DNA of 64,000 nt from Girardinichthys multiradiatus (lineage: Eukaryota > Chordata > Actinopteri > Cyprinodontiformes > Goodeidae): NCBI RefSeq assembly GCF_021462225.1, contig NC_061800.1, positions 5,032,501 to 5,096,500 on the forward strand, written 5' to 3'. Position numbers and translations under genes: made by a program. The notes beneath the pieces were generated by a model, which had not been told where the DNA came from, made no database searches, and worked only from the letters and a program-made list of their open reading frames with translations. Every line of letters starts with the position of its first letter. Within the stretch, counting starts at the first letter, position 1. Below, in pieces: positions 24,232-33,811 of this stretch.

Positions 24232-25260
24232 GTGATGGACGAAGAGAGTGAAAAGCATGAATGGACGGAGCGGGGAGCTGAAGGACCACTCCCGTCAACA
24301 GAACAACCGACATCAACACAGTTAGAGTTACACCGCTTACCTACCGAGGTGCTGCTAGGTGGGGACAGATGTTCAACATGGGTTCCATCGGTAAAGAAAA
24401 TGTTCTTCAGTTTCAACAAAGAGCAATCGAAAGAAGCACTAGAGAGTGAGCTAACAGATCACCTCCAAAGAGATGACATATTTTATTGTTCAGAGATAAA
24501 ATATGGATATAGACTTGTCGTGGTGCCATGCCCCAAGGCAGTCCAGAAGAAGGAAGAAATTGGTCGATAGTTACGTTGGTCGACAGGGTTTATTGAACTA
24601 TGGGGACTGGGGAAACTGATGTCACTGTACAGTCCATCCGAGAAATATGACCCGATCGTAAAGATGGTTTCTAGGGAGTCTGGACTAAATGGGTACCTCA
24701 CAAGCCCCAACACCAGAGCCACGGCAAGGTTAAAAGAGTATGAACCGGAGATCAGAAGGATGAGCCAGTTCAAAGAAAAGCTCCGAGCCATGCAAGATGA
24801 TGACAAAGAGAGTTTGCTTGAGGAGTGTAGTGACTCTGGACCGAACGGGTACCCTACAAACCTCGACATCAGAGCCCCGGCAAGCTTAAAAGAGTATGAA
24901 AAGGAGATCAGAAAAAGGAGCCACTTCAAAGAAATGCTCCGAGCCATCCAAGACGGTGACCAAGTGGGTTTGCTTGAGGAGTGTAGTGAGTCTGGCAGAC
25001 CGGATCCAAGAAAAGACCACAGAGCTCACTTAGAGATACCAACTTATGATTTAACTGAAGAAACAGAGAGTGAAGAAGAGGGCATCGAGTCAGACCAAGA
25101 GCAAGACCAAAGAAAAGCTGAACCCAGCCAAGGACCAACTATTACCCCATTCATCACAAAGCCGAAGGATGACCTACTTCAACAGATTGCTCTGGCCAGA
25201 CAAAAACTGCAAGACACTGCCAGGCAGAGCCCACTTGTCAGCTGCCCTCAAGCGCCATAA
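24232..25260 (+). pseudogene. Retroelement gag-like region, N-terminal part
   Basis: One reading frame from an ATG at about 24232 to a TAA near 25260, interrupted by a single in-frame TAG at 24568-24570. The first part (112 residues) is acidic and hydrophilic at the start; I cannot name its domain. The second part contains two tandem 52-residue units (24673-24984), each ending LLEEC, then a Glu/Asp-rich linker and a helix-rich segment near its end. Coding continues in the +1 frame from about 25230, so an indel separates this block from the macro-domain block. Position before protease and pol suggests gag, but no capsid major-homology motif or CCHC knuckle was seen. Confidence 0.6.
24673..24984 (+). 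repeat. Tandem duplication, two 156-bp units (52 residues each)
   Basis: Units 24673-24828 and 24829-24984 align without gaps: both have SG-NGY near the start, LKEYE-EIR in the middle, FKE-LRA-QD, and end LLEEC. The duplication keeps the frame. The divergence between units suggests it predates the death of this copy. Confidence 0.85.
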
Positions 25261-26185
25261 GGGAAGCCTCCAACATATGGCCAACACCCCAAGCCACAGG
25301 GAACATGACCCCACACAAAGTAAAGTAAGAGACCTTACCTTCCAGTATGAACAAGAAGCCAAAGAAAACAGTGCCAGTAACCAACCCAAAATGACAAGAA
25401 AGATGGATTTTGAAGGAAAAGAGCCAAGAAAGGTTAGTCAGAAGTCAGACAGAGTCATGATGAGGAAAGTCCTGGAGCCGATGCCCACAGATGCAAGACA
25501 AATTTCCCTACAAATCGGGACTCGACTCTACCAAGTTATCGGAGACCCCTGGGACATAGAGGGAGATGGACTTTTAGTTTTCACAAATGACAACTTCAAG
25601 ATCCACAATACCAAATTCAGAAAGAGGTTAAGGGTCCAGGCAGGGGATGATTACAAACAAGAGGTTCGAGAGCTGAGGAAACAAGTGAGCCAGAACAAAG
25701 CAACCAAAGTGCATCTGACTAGTGGGGCCGACCTCGCTTATTATACTGTAATCCACTCTCCCATTGCCGCTAACAAAAAGGGTGAAGACTTGAAAGAGTA
25801 CAGAGAGAAAATGTGGGTAGCCCTGGAAGAAGGACTGAATGCTGCCATCAACCACGGCCTCAGAAGGGTAACAATATGCCTAGACGGACTGAGATCGCAT
25901 AACCTGCCATGGGAGTCGGCAGAAAAAGTAATTGTTGCAACAGCACACCATGTAGTCAAGAATCTGCTGACAGATGCCTCACTGACCGAAATAGTCATTG
26001 TCACTTCCCTTAGCCAGCATGAGAGTCGGAGGAAGAGAGAGATGGCCTTAGTAGAAAGGATGGATGAGAAGAAGCCGAAAGATCCTCCTCAATCAGAGAT
26101 ATCAAGAATCAAACAAGGCAGTGAAATCAAACCACACCCTGATGAAAAACGCTACCTGCATAAGAGTGAGACCAACCAAGTGTAG
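25070..26185 (+). pseudogene. Retroelement ORF segment carrying a divergent macro domain
   Basis: Open for 371 codons. A basic, disordered N-terminal third precedes a macro-fold region at residues about 145-318 (25502-26026). Order of motifs: a beta strand then GD (25541-25546), DGLLVFTND in place of the family's DAIVNAANS, FRKRLRVQAGDDYKQE in place of the AIHRAAGPEL helix, LTSGADLAYYTVIHSP in place of the T-G-Y-N-L-x-x-x-Y-V-I-H strand, then the ALEEGLNAA helix, VTICLDGLRSHNLPWE and EIVIVTSLS. The order, spacing and about 175-residue length fit the family. The Asn and Gly-rich loops that bind ADP-ribose are not conserved, so binding or hydrolysis may be lost. It is flanked by frameshifts at about 25230 and about 26170. 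Confidence 0.7.
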
Positions 26186-27330
26186 AGAAAAGACCAAAAT
26201 CAGCAAAGAGGGACGCAGCTGCCCCTTCAACCTCCGTGCTGGCTGTGGAACGTAGCCTAGCTAGTTGCAGCCTGGAAGATGTAGATGAAACAGAGCAAGT
26301 TCCAACAAAAGATTTAAAAGCAAAGAAGAAGATAAGACAAAGTCTAGCCCAAGAGGAGCTCCTGAGTCCATTTAAAATTGAGCCCTTGAACCCAGAAAGA
26401 GAAGATAGTGAAATCAGTGGCTCGGAAGAAGAAGAACCATCAGAACAGGAGACCTCTGGGGCAGAGAGTGATGACAGTGAAAGCCTGTTTTTAATCCCAG
26501 TGCAGCCGGCAACCCCTCACAAGCCACTCAAAGTAGGACAGAGAAAAGGGGAAAAGAAAGCAGTGGAGGTGTTTGACATCTACCGGGTCTCAGAAAGAAT
26601 TGCCAGAGACCTGACATGGGGGCCGGTTCAAGCGAATGATGGCCGTCGAGCGTACATACCAAAAGCTGGACAGAGAGACTATCACATCCCGGCTGTATGG
26701 GCTGACCGCCTGGAAGACAAAGTCGAACTCAGGGTAAAAGCAACAGTTGGAGAATGGGCCAACATCCTAATGATGCCATCATACCACACCCTAGCAACTT
26801 ATCAGCCCCTGACCAGCAATTTCAGATCTGCTTATATTGGAGTTGTGCATGATGTGATGTTAAGAAGACTAAAGAAAGCCCCATACAAGTATGCACAAGA
26901 GATCGAGCGACAGGTTGATGAGCTGTCAGCCGAGGAAGAAGAGGAAGAACCTCCACTGCCATCAGCAACACGCTCCACAAGCAAGCCTATAAGGAAAATG
27001 TTTGAACAACACACGGCATCCAGCCCTGAAGCTGATGTTTTTCGTGAGTACAAAAAGATCAAGACCTTAGTTAGAGAGAAAAAATCAGAAGAAAGTAATG
27101 GAGATTACTTCAAAGATGTGTGGCCAATGATTACCAATGCTACTGAACGTGATGAAGCTAAAAAGTTGTGGCTGAGCCATGTAACAGCCCATCCTTTAGA
27201 CAACCAAGGAACAGCTCAAAGCCATTATAGGAGGTTGGTGTTGGAAGACATGGGTGATGAAGACTCCCAGATCAAAAGAGCTGCGCATGGGTGGAGGTCA
27301 GCGTCTTGCACCGGTGTGGCATGTGCTTAA
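26170..27330 (+). pseudogene. Retroelement gag-like region, middle part
   Basis: Open from just after a TGA at 26167-26169 to a TAA near 27330; no ATG is needed, because it is evidently the continuation of the preceding frame after an indel. Acidic clusters (SGSEEEEPSEQE; AEEEEEEPPLP) surround a folded-looking middle with AVWADRLEDKVELRV, WANILMMPSYHTLATYQPL and a Lys-rich helix, then VWPMITNATERDEAKKLWLSHV. The position between the macro domain and the protease suggests capsid-like sequence, but I cannot assign a Pfam-type family. It overlaps the next block in another frame from 27254; the shift occurs near 27290. Confidence 0.55.
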
Positions 27331-27751
27331 GCAAACAATCTCACCAGCTAGATATGTGAAAGCCCTCCGAGAAGTAACCAAAGGGAGGAAAGGAGAGATA
27401 GCTTTTGCCAAAATGCCGATGCAGGCTACAACAGTTCCACAGATGGATCAAGCAGTGATTTCTTATGATCTGGAGCAGCAGTTTTATGAAGAAAGAAGAA
27501 AGAAAGAGGCAGGACAAGGGGCCAAACCACCAACTAAGGCCAGTGTGAAAGCTCCAGCCAACCCCCCTAACAGACCACCACTCCAGAGAAGAGAAGAACC
27601 GCAAAGAAGATTTTACGGATCACCAGCATCGCAAGGCCCACAAAAGAAAAACACCTTTCTCCCTAGAGAAGAGTACGACAAACTGTCCTCTGAAGAAAAG
27701 AAGGCCCTTTTCGAGTCACGCAGATCAGGGACCGGGGGGTCTGCCAAGTAA
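27254..27751 (+). pseudogene. Retroelement gag-like region, C-terminal part
   Basis: 165 codons. It starts with a helix-rich segment (HVLKQTISPARYVKALREV) and becomes Pro/Arg/Lys-rich (PANPPNRPPLQRREEPQRR), like the nucleic-acid-binding tail of some gag proteins that lack zinc knuckles. The stop TAA overlaps the ATG of the protease block (TAATG), and the protease lies in the -1 frame. No CCHC motif is present. Confidence 0.55.
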
Positions 27752-28053
27752 TGATGACACGGCCACGAGTCACCCTGGAAAATGCCTACTGGAAGGGGGA
27801 CGAAATCTACACAGAAGTGGGAGAAGAACCCTATCTAGTGGACACCGGGGCTGAGGTATCCATGACTCGCAGAGGCCTAAAGACAACAGGATACCTTACG
27901 GTCCAATTTGCCAACGGGACCGTAGAAGAGATGCCGTATGGAACTTGGCAAGGAATTATTTGGGTGAAGGGTCCATACAACCTCATCACCGTTACAGACT
28001 TGAAAGAACTCAACAAACCATGGGGAAAGCACAGCTCTCTATCTCAAAGGCTG
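27751..28053 (+). pseudogene. Retroviral-type aspartic protease remnant
   Basis: Contains YLVDTGAEVSMT, with the catalytic Asp at codon 31 followed by a flap-like region (FANGTVEEMPYG) and a strand with ITVTDL. The family is a homodimeric pepsin-fold protease that cleaves Gag-Pol. The block is cut at 28053 by a solo LTR, after which the frame reads into unrelated sequence (apparent stop near 28140). The region after the flap is short, so the protease end and all of the RT fingers/palm have been lost. Confidence 0.8.
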
Positions 28054-28644
28054 TGTCATGATTTTTACAGCCGACTTAACCCACATGCAGAGACTCTCAG
28101 AGAACTTTGTAAAAGGAATACGTTTTTATTGAAAGATTGATCAGGAACAACAGGAGCGACGAGTCTAATCTTCCTTACTGTGAAAACACAAAGAGAAAAG
28201 ATAAATAGCTGAACCTCAGAAACATGAACCAACATAAACGTATCTTACTGGAGATTCCGGAATAACCCGCCAGGGAGAGAATAAATGTCAGGAAAGGAGT
28301 TCAGCTTGCCATGCACAGACTAGATCAGGAAGTAGCCTTAGCCACTACGGAGGACTGGAACATATCAGGTAGGATTCACACCTGGAACAGGTAACAAAGC
28401 AAGTTAGAGTTCGCAACAACAGATCCTTCAAAAGATATCCATGGTAAAAATCATGCAAAGATTTCAGAGCTGGCCAGAAATTACCACGGAGGCAAAAACA
28501 CTCAGGCGCCGAGGTGTTGGCAACCTTCCTCTATATGCTTCCCAGCTGATGAGTAGATGCACAACACCTGTCGCCTCAGGTACACTCCTACTGGCGGCAC
28601 CTAGTGTCGAAAAGGTATAAGCAGCAGAACTCCAAATCCTGACA
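28054..28644 (-). mobile_element. Solo LTR inserted where the RT core should be
   Basis: Begins TGTCATGA and ends AATCCTGACA like the other LTRs, but the flanks (GGCTG left, CCGTG right) do not match. Between the protease remnant and the RT C-terminal end, over 1 kb of expected RT sequence is absent. A missing target duplication together with missing host sequence points to deletion by recombination around this insertion. Confidence 0.65.
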
Positions 28645-28646
28645 CC

Positions 28647-29909
28647 GTGAAGTTGGAACCGAGGAGCTTGACTGAAAAGTTGGTCAGCTGTGAAGATAAG
28701 GACTTCATGCTGAAAGTAAGCAATGAAAATGGGGGGTTAGTAAGGTTGTGGAGTTACACTTTGTCATCTGTAGAGAAGAAATTCCCCCAAGAAGAAAAAG
28801 AGTTAGCAGTGCTTGCTAGATACTGGAGCACCTTAAAAGACCTAGCACAAGGACAACAGATTAAAGTCATCACTCAGAGCCACGTCCACAAGTATCTCAG
28901 GAAAGGGACGGTGGAAAGTACAAAAGCAACAAATACAAGGTGGGGAAGATGGGAATACATCCTGCTGGACCCCGACCTTGAGATTGGCCCAGCACAACCA
29001 GCCAACAAGAAAACACCCTTAGAGCCGCCTGTGACAGAAAGGCCGCCACAGTGGATCCTATACACTGATGGGTCGAAGAAAGGACTGGATCAGATGGCCT
29101 ACTGGGGGTTTATTCTCAAACAGCACGGTCAAGAGAGGTGCCGCCAGAAAGGTAAAACTCCCGGTAGTGCACAGACGGGAGAAGTGACAGCAGTACTGGA
29201 AGGAATGTTAGAGTTGATGAAGAGAAGAATCAAGACAGCAAAGATAATCACAGACAGCCACTACTGTGCACAAGCTTTGCACGAAGACTTATCCATTTGG
29301 GAAGAGAATGGATTTGAAAGCGCCAAAGGAAAGTTAGTGGCCCATCCTGACCTGTGGAAGAAGATCGCCGAGTTGAGAATGAGCCTGGAACTTGAAGTGG
29401 AGCACCAGAAGGCTCATACCCGACAAGGGGCTCACTGGCGTGGAAACGATGAGGTGGATTGCTATGTCCAACAGAGAAAAGTTGTCTTTGTTGGGATCGG
29501 GAAGTGGGACAGAACGCCACAAGGATGGGCGGTCCCTGAAGAGTACATGGATGAGGTAGTACGGAGCGTGCATGAGGCCTTAGGACATGCAGGCGTGCTG
29601 CCTACCCATAAAGAATTGCAGGACCAGCACCTCTGGATCCCTATGAAACACATCCACCGCGTACTACGGGACTGTGAAGTATGTGGTCAATACAACACAG
29701 GATGCCATGGACAGCGGCTGGAAGGTCTGACCATCAAGAGCACCATCCCCTGGGGCTCATTGTGCATGGATGTCGCAGGCCCCATGGGGATAACAGGGAA
29801 CAAAGGTGAGAAATACCTCCTGGTGCTAGTAGACTCAATGTCAGGGTATGTAACTGTAAGAGCAGCAAGGAGAGCCAACGGCAGCAGTGTCGTTGCCATG
29901 CTGGAGTAA
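28647..29909 (+). pseudogene. Pol remnant: RT connection, RNase H, integrase N-terminal half
   Basis: 420 codons open. Residues 1-125 resemble the retroviral RT C-terminal/connection region (LSSVEKKFPQEEKELAVLARYW; LLDPDLEI). RNase H follows, with YTDGS (Asp at codon 141), GEVTAVLEGM, ITDSHYC and NDEVD giving the D-E-D-D set. The integrase follows: HEALGHAG...H and CEVCGQYN form the HHCC zinc site, then SLCMDVAGPMG with the first catalytic Asp and YLLVLVDSMSGYVTV. A TAA at 29907-29909 ends it. The ATG at the start is incidental, since the real RT upstream is deleted. Confidence 0.85.
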
Positions 29910-30445
29910 GTCTGTAGTTCCCTTGGGGTGCCTAATGAACTGCGAACAGACAATGGGACTCATTTTCGCAACGCACAGGTTGACCACTGGTGCCAGAGAC
30001 ATGGAGTAATGAGAGTTTACTCTCCACATACACTCCCCAAGCAAATGGAGTGGTGGAACGCACCATAGGTCTGGTGAAAAACTGGATAGCAAAAAATGCT
30101 AATTCTCGTGACTGGAGCACCAAAGCTGTAGAAATAGGGCAAGCACTGAATGACAGACATCGAGTCAGTAGGCCCTTCCCTGCGGCAGAACTCAACCAAC
30201 GACCATTTTCTTCACAAGAAGTGGGGCGGAGCTCCAATGAGAAAACAGGGAAGCCAACTCCTAAGGTGCCATTCCATGAGGGACAACGAGTGTGGGTGAG
30301 AGCACGAGATCACCCTGTGTCGAAAGCAGTGAAACCCAAGTACGACACCACTGACATTGTGAAGCAAGTATTAGATCGTAACACAGTGTTGTTACAGAAG
30401 AGAGGGATCCAAGGAGTTGAACAGCTCAAACCACTTCTCAGCTAA
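29910..30445 (+). pseudogene. Integrase C-terminal half remnant
   Basis: Continues in frame after the TAA with LRTDNGTHF, the second catalytic Asp, to about 30030, where an indel shifts coding into the frame 29990-30445. That frame reads TPQANGVVERT with the third catalytic Glu, then an integrase C-terminal domain (GQRVWVRAR; KYDTTDIVKQVLDRNTVLL) and a TAA. The D-D-E set is thus present but split by one stop and one frameshift. No env ORF follows; the 82-bp repeat starts 80 bases later. Confidence 0.85.
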
Positions 30446-30524
30446 GGATAACCAGAAACCGGAGAGATGGCCAGTGAACCAAGCACCACCCTACATCAGA
30501 CTGGCCACTGTATATGGGGTGGAC

Positions 30525-30606
30525 CCGTTGGATGGAGAGCTGGATTGAGCAATCCCTTTAGACATGGGGAAGTAGGAGGGAGGGGTTAGCTCATCGGACA
30601 ACGAAA
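30525..30606 (+). repeat. 82-bp direct repeat, post-pol copy
   Basis: Identical to 23871-23952. It contains a purine-rich GTAGGAGGGAGGGG suitable as a polypurine tract for a now-lost 3' LTR. It is joined directly to the truncated LTR at 30607. Confidence 0.85.
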
Positions 30607-30952
30607 CTGTGCTTAGGTCTATGTTTTCCTTTATTGTTAATTAGTTCCACCTGTCCCTTATGCCTCCATGTCTCCTTGCCACACCTGTTCTTCGTTCCTG
30701 TGATTACCTGCCTTTGTTTACTCCCTGTATATTAGTTGGTCTGTGTTCTTTGTTCCCCGCTGGTTCCTCCGTCACTATTCCTCGTTCACTACCCCTGTTT
30801 ATGCTCAGTTTTGCTACGGTACAGATTTGTGTACACATGTAAGTTTTTGGCTCGACTCATGTTTGTACATGCTGTGATTATGTTACGTTTTGGAGACCTT
30901 TAATTAAACTGTCATTATGTCTGAATGAAGCAGTTATGTACAGTACCTGACA
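30607..30952 (+). mobile_element. 5'-truncated LTR fragment
   Basis: Matches, in reverse complement, the middle and end of the LTR at 11686-12681: shared CACCTGTCCCTT, TCTCCTTGCCACACCTGTTC and TGTATATTAGTTGGTCTGTG. It ends TACCTGACA. The first part of the LTR is missing, so it abuts the retroelement without a TG start. Plus orientation. Confidence 0.7.
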
Positions 30953-30989
30953 GCGAACTTGGTAAAATGAAAGGAAAATTACCTCAAAC

Positions 30990-31305
30990 AGAAGCAACCC
31001 TATAACAGTATGTTTGAAAAAGCGTGTTTTAATGGGCCAATCAAAATCGAGGATACAGCCTAATTAAAACTCTGTAGTAGGATCTGAAAGCAGCTGTGCA
31101 GAGTGTATCTCTGAAAACTTAAATGAACTCCAGAAGAACTGTAAAAAATACTTGTCCAGAATTCCTGAAAGACATTTTAAAAGACAAACTGGGTCACACA
31201 GAAAACAAGTACATCAGGTTTTGATGTTACATGTGGTTCTACAAGCTAATGCATGATGGGGGGTACTTACATTTTTCACACATTTTGACTTTCTTTTATA
31301 AATTA
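30990..31305 (+). mobile_element. Degenerate Tc1-like 3' end
   Basis: Shows eroded versions of Tc1 transposase 3' sequence (AATGGGCCAATCAAAATCGA, GGATCTGAAAGCAGCTGTG) and a 3' repeat (TTTTCACACATTTTGACTTTC). No open frame remains. Confidence 0.4.
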
Positions 31306-32249
31306 TGGCTTGTAATCTAGGAATTCAACACTCCTACAGCAAAGACTGTTCACGGTTCCTAACTACTGCATTACGTTTGTAACACATTTAGTTCATATGA
31401 GAAGATCATTGTTAGGGGCCGTAAGTGACCCCAGATTTCTATCAAATAATAACAAACTCATTCAATGAATTAGAATATTATTGAAAAGTTAATTGACGTC
31501 AGTAACTCAATTCACTAAGTAATACACATTACACATTATCAGACCAATAAAAATATTTTTATTACAGAAACATGGGCTAAATGAAAAGTATGTTTCAAAC
31601 CTGATTAAAGGTTGCAATGGTCAAACAGTACTTTTAATCCGACAAACGAGCCACATTGGAACGCATATTCTAATTTATTAAATCTGACTGTATAGATGTC
31701 TAAGGTATTTCTTATCTAAATGTGGCAAACATAGTTGATGTGAAAGGTTTTACAACTGACACAGATGTTGTTTCTCACAACTTTTGTGCTTCAGTTTTAC
31801 ACTGAAGTACAAAAGTTCAGGTGAGTGAGCCCATTCCTTGGATAACCCGCAGTCCCATCTTTTCCTCTCCGGAGAGTTTTTTCTTGTCCACTTCCCTCGC
31901 AGTTTGAAGGGTGCCTAATGAGAGAAACTTACTGTACCACAGTCCTCTGCAGTACCATCTTGATCTTTCCAGCAGAACTTTAGAATATCAGTAATTCTTT
32001 TTCCTGGTGAGAAGTTGCTTCTATGTGCCTTTCTTGATATCTGCAGTATCCAAAATCTCTCCTACCTGCCTGCTGTCATTTTTAGCAAGCTCTGCAACTT
32101 TGGTAACCTGAGCCTCTATCTTCAAAAGCAGACATCTCTTGGGGTTGATGGGCTTTCTTGAGGCTTTTCTCACTCTCCTTAAGGTTCTTGATGAGTCAAT
32201 GAATGTTTGATTTGGGTGCAATTATATTATTCATCCCTTTTGATGCAAA
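31306..32249. other. Intergenic, unassigned
   Basis: About 31465-31690 contains GAATTAGAATATTATTGAAA and nearby AT-rich text typical of a Tc1/mariner terminal repeat, without a partner. The minus ORF 32021-32221 (66 residues, basic) lies just downstream, in minus sense, of the 3' LTR described next and is not recognised. Confidence 0.35.
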
Positions 32250-32853
32250 GCAATGATGACAGCATATGCTACTGTCCGAGCTACCACACCCTGTTGGCGG
32301 TCAGACGCCTCGGAGCGCCTCCGGTCCTTGGTCCCCAGAAGAAATCACACACTCTATCTAAAGACTTTAAATGAACAACTCTCAAACAGTTTCTAACTTT
32401 TAGCTCCTTTAATCTAATTTAAGGCAGAGGAATGATTACAGAGATCAGCGCTGAGGCTCCCATCCCGGACCGTCGCAGTCTGTAAAAGGATGATGAAGAG
32501 CCTCGAAAGAAGGTCACATATAGTTTTTATATCTGGCACTCCAATGCAATGGATGTGCCCTCCCTCAGTGATTATCAGTAGACTATGTGTCACCATTGTG
32601 GTGTCTATCTGTTAGATTGTGTAGTAGCGGGTGTCCATACTTAATCTAAGTGTGCTGTGGCTTTCTAATCAAACCAGTTGCTCCACTATCAACCGCAGCC
32701 TCAGGTCGTTCATGACAAACCTTGGGCCATTTATCCTTGTACTGTATGTTTATGAGCATTCTTATCCTATTCTGACAAAAGGGAAACATTACTTCACTAT
32801 GGTATAAATGGGAAAAACAGCTATGAGCATATTAATAAAGGTTATTCCTAACA
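32250..32853 (-). mobile_element. 3' LTR of a minus-strand retroviral relic
   Basis: On the minus strand it begins TGTTAGGAATAACC at 32853 and has a TATAAAAACTATA at about 32530 and an ATTAAAGG signal near 32410, giving U3-R-U5 order. Just upstream in minus sense is TCAGGGGGGT, a polypurine tract. The first 309 bp (32545-32853) recur at 41039-41367. The left end, about 32250, is uncertain. Confidence 0.6.
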
Positions 32854-32864
32854 ACCCCCCTGAT
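32854..32864 (-). other. Polypurine tract of minus-strand ERV
   Basis: ATCAGGGGGGT on the minus strand, abutting the TG that starts the LTR. Polypurine tracts prime plus-strand synthesis and define the U3 boundary. Confidence 0.5.
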
Positions 32865-33532
32865 GAGGTGTCATTCAAAGGCACCTCACTAATTTAGATC
32901 AGTTAACCCCCTAGGCACTGGGTAGTGGACTACCTGCAACTGGGTACCCACCCCCCGAAACAATCATTCAACCTTGTATGTGTGTGTTAAATCTATATTT
33001 GACCAGGGAATCTCCTTCCAGCTGTCATGTGGTTCCCACAGCTCACACAGTTTTACTATAGAAATCCTTCTCCTCTCTGTGATTTTTTGATTTTTTGAAT
33101 TACCAGGACTACTCCTTCAGCTTAACCCAACAAATAGAAAATTTTTATTGTTAATTTCTGTTATCACGTTCCTCTGTTGAAGTAACCCAGCCCACTCAAA
33201 CATTATGAAACAGGTTCCACATCATTGTATTTTGTTAGTTGAAAGCAAAAGGATGAGTTAATCTTACATTATGACATTATGGTTACTGGAATAAATTAAT
33301 TTAATTCCACAAGCACATTTATGATGTGTTAACTGGAAATGAAATGTTAAGTCAAAAGATATCCAATTGAACCTATTCATATGTTCTTCCTCAGTTGTTT
33401 CTGATTTCTCTGAGGTTTCCTTCGGAGGACGTCTCTTCCTTCCTGCAATATGATCTGCTTACCTTAGTTTTGCCCTCATCCAGAGTTCCATTTGTTTCTC
33501 CCGTTGGTTCTTTGGTTAGAGCCTCATGTGTG

Positions 33533-33811
33533 TTATGAGACATAAACTTCACAGCAGATTAAAATCTTTGAACATGTCAGTTGCCCTCTCTGTGAATCCA
33601 GACTGGGTGCACACCCCGACTGAAGAGAGGCTGTCAGCAGCTCATGGGGAGTTAAACCCATGAGCTCAGTGGGTGATGATCTGATATAAAACATCACCAA
33701 GGGCAGCACATCCAGCCACTTCATTTTTGTATCAGCACAAACTTTAGCCAAATGTTCTTTGATTTGTGTGATTAGCTCTCTCAGCCGACCTGGTGAAAGT
33801 GTCAAGCACAT
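33533..33811 (-). pseudogene. Retroviral integrase fragment
   Basis: 92-codon minus-strand frame with HLAKVCADTKMKWLDVLPL and TELMGLTPHELLT, the region after the catalytic Glu in gamma/epsilon-type retroviral integrases. It lies about 700 bp upstream (in minus sense) of the polypurine tract and LTR, with no env between. The ends run into stops and unrelated sequence. Confidence 0.75.

Larger units (their letters stand above)
22476..30606 (+). mobile_element. Decayed LTR retroelement/ERV with a macro domain in its gag region
   Basis: A plus-strand retroelement with this order: LTR-like region with TATA box, a tRNA-Pro-like primer-binding candidate, leader, a gag-like region split over several frames, a macro domain, more gag-like sequence, retroviral-type protease, RNase H and integrase. 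The reverse-transcriptase core is missing and replaced by a solo LTR (28054-28644), and no env is seen. An identical 82-bp segment occurs in the leader and just after pol. Stops and frameshifts separate nearly every block, so it is inactive. The protease DTGA, RNase H YTDGS and integrase HHCC/DDE signatures are retroviral or retrotransposon hallmarks; the clade was not resolved. The left boundary is uncertain. Confidence 0.7.

Noticed and set aside
24568..24570. TAG in the gag-like frame as programmed readthrough
   Set aside because: The element has several other stops and frameshifts, so random decay is the simpler explanation.
27734..27740. GGGGGGT as a retroviral -1 slippery heptamer
   Set aside because: It is read as GGG-GGG-TCT in the zero frame, which is the wrong register for X-XXY-YYZ.
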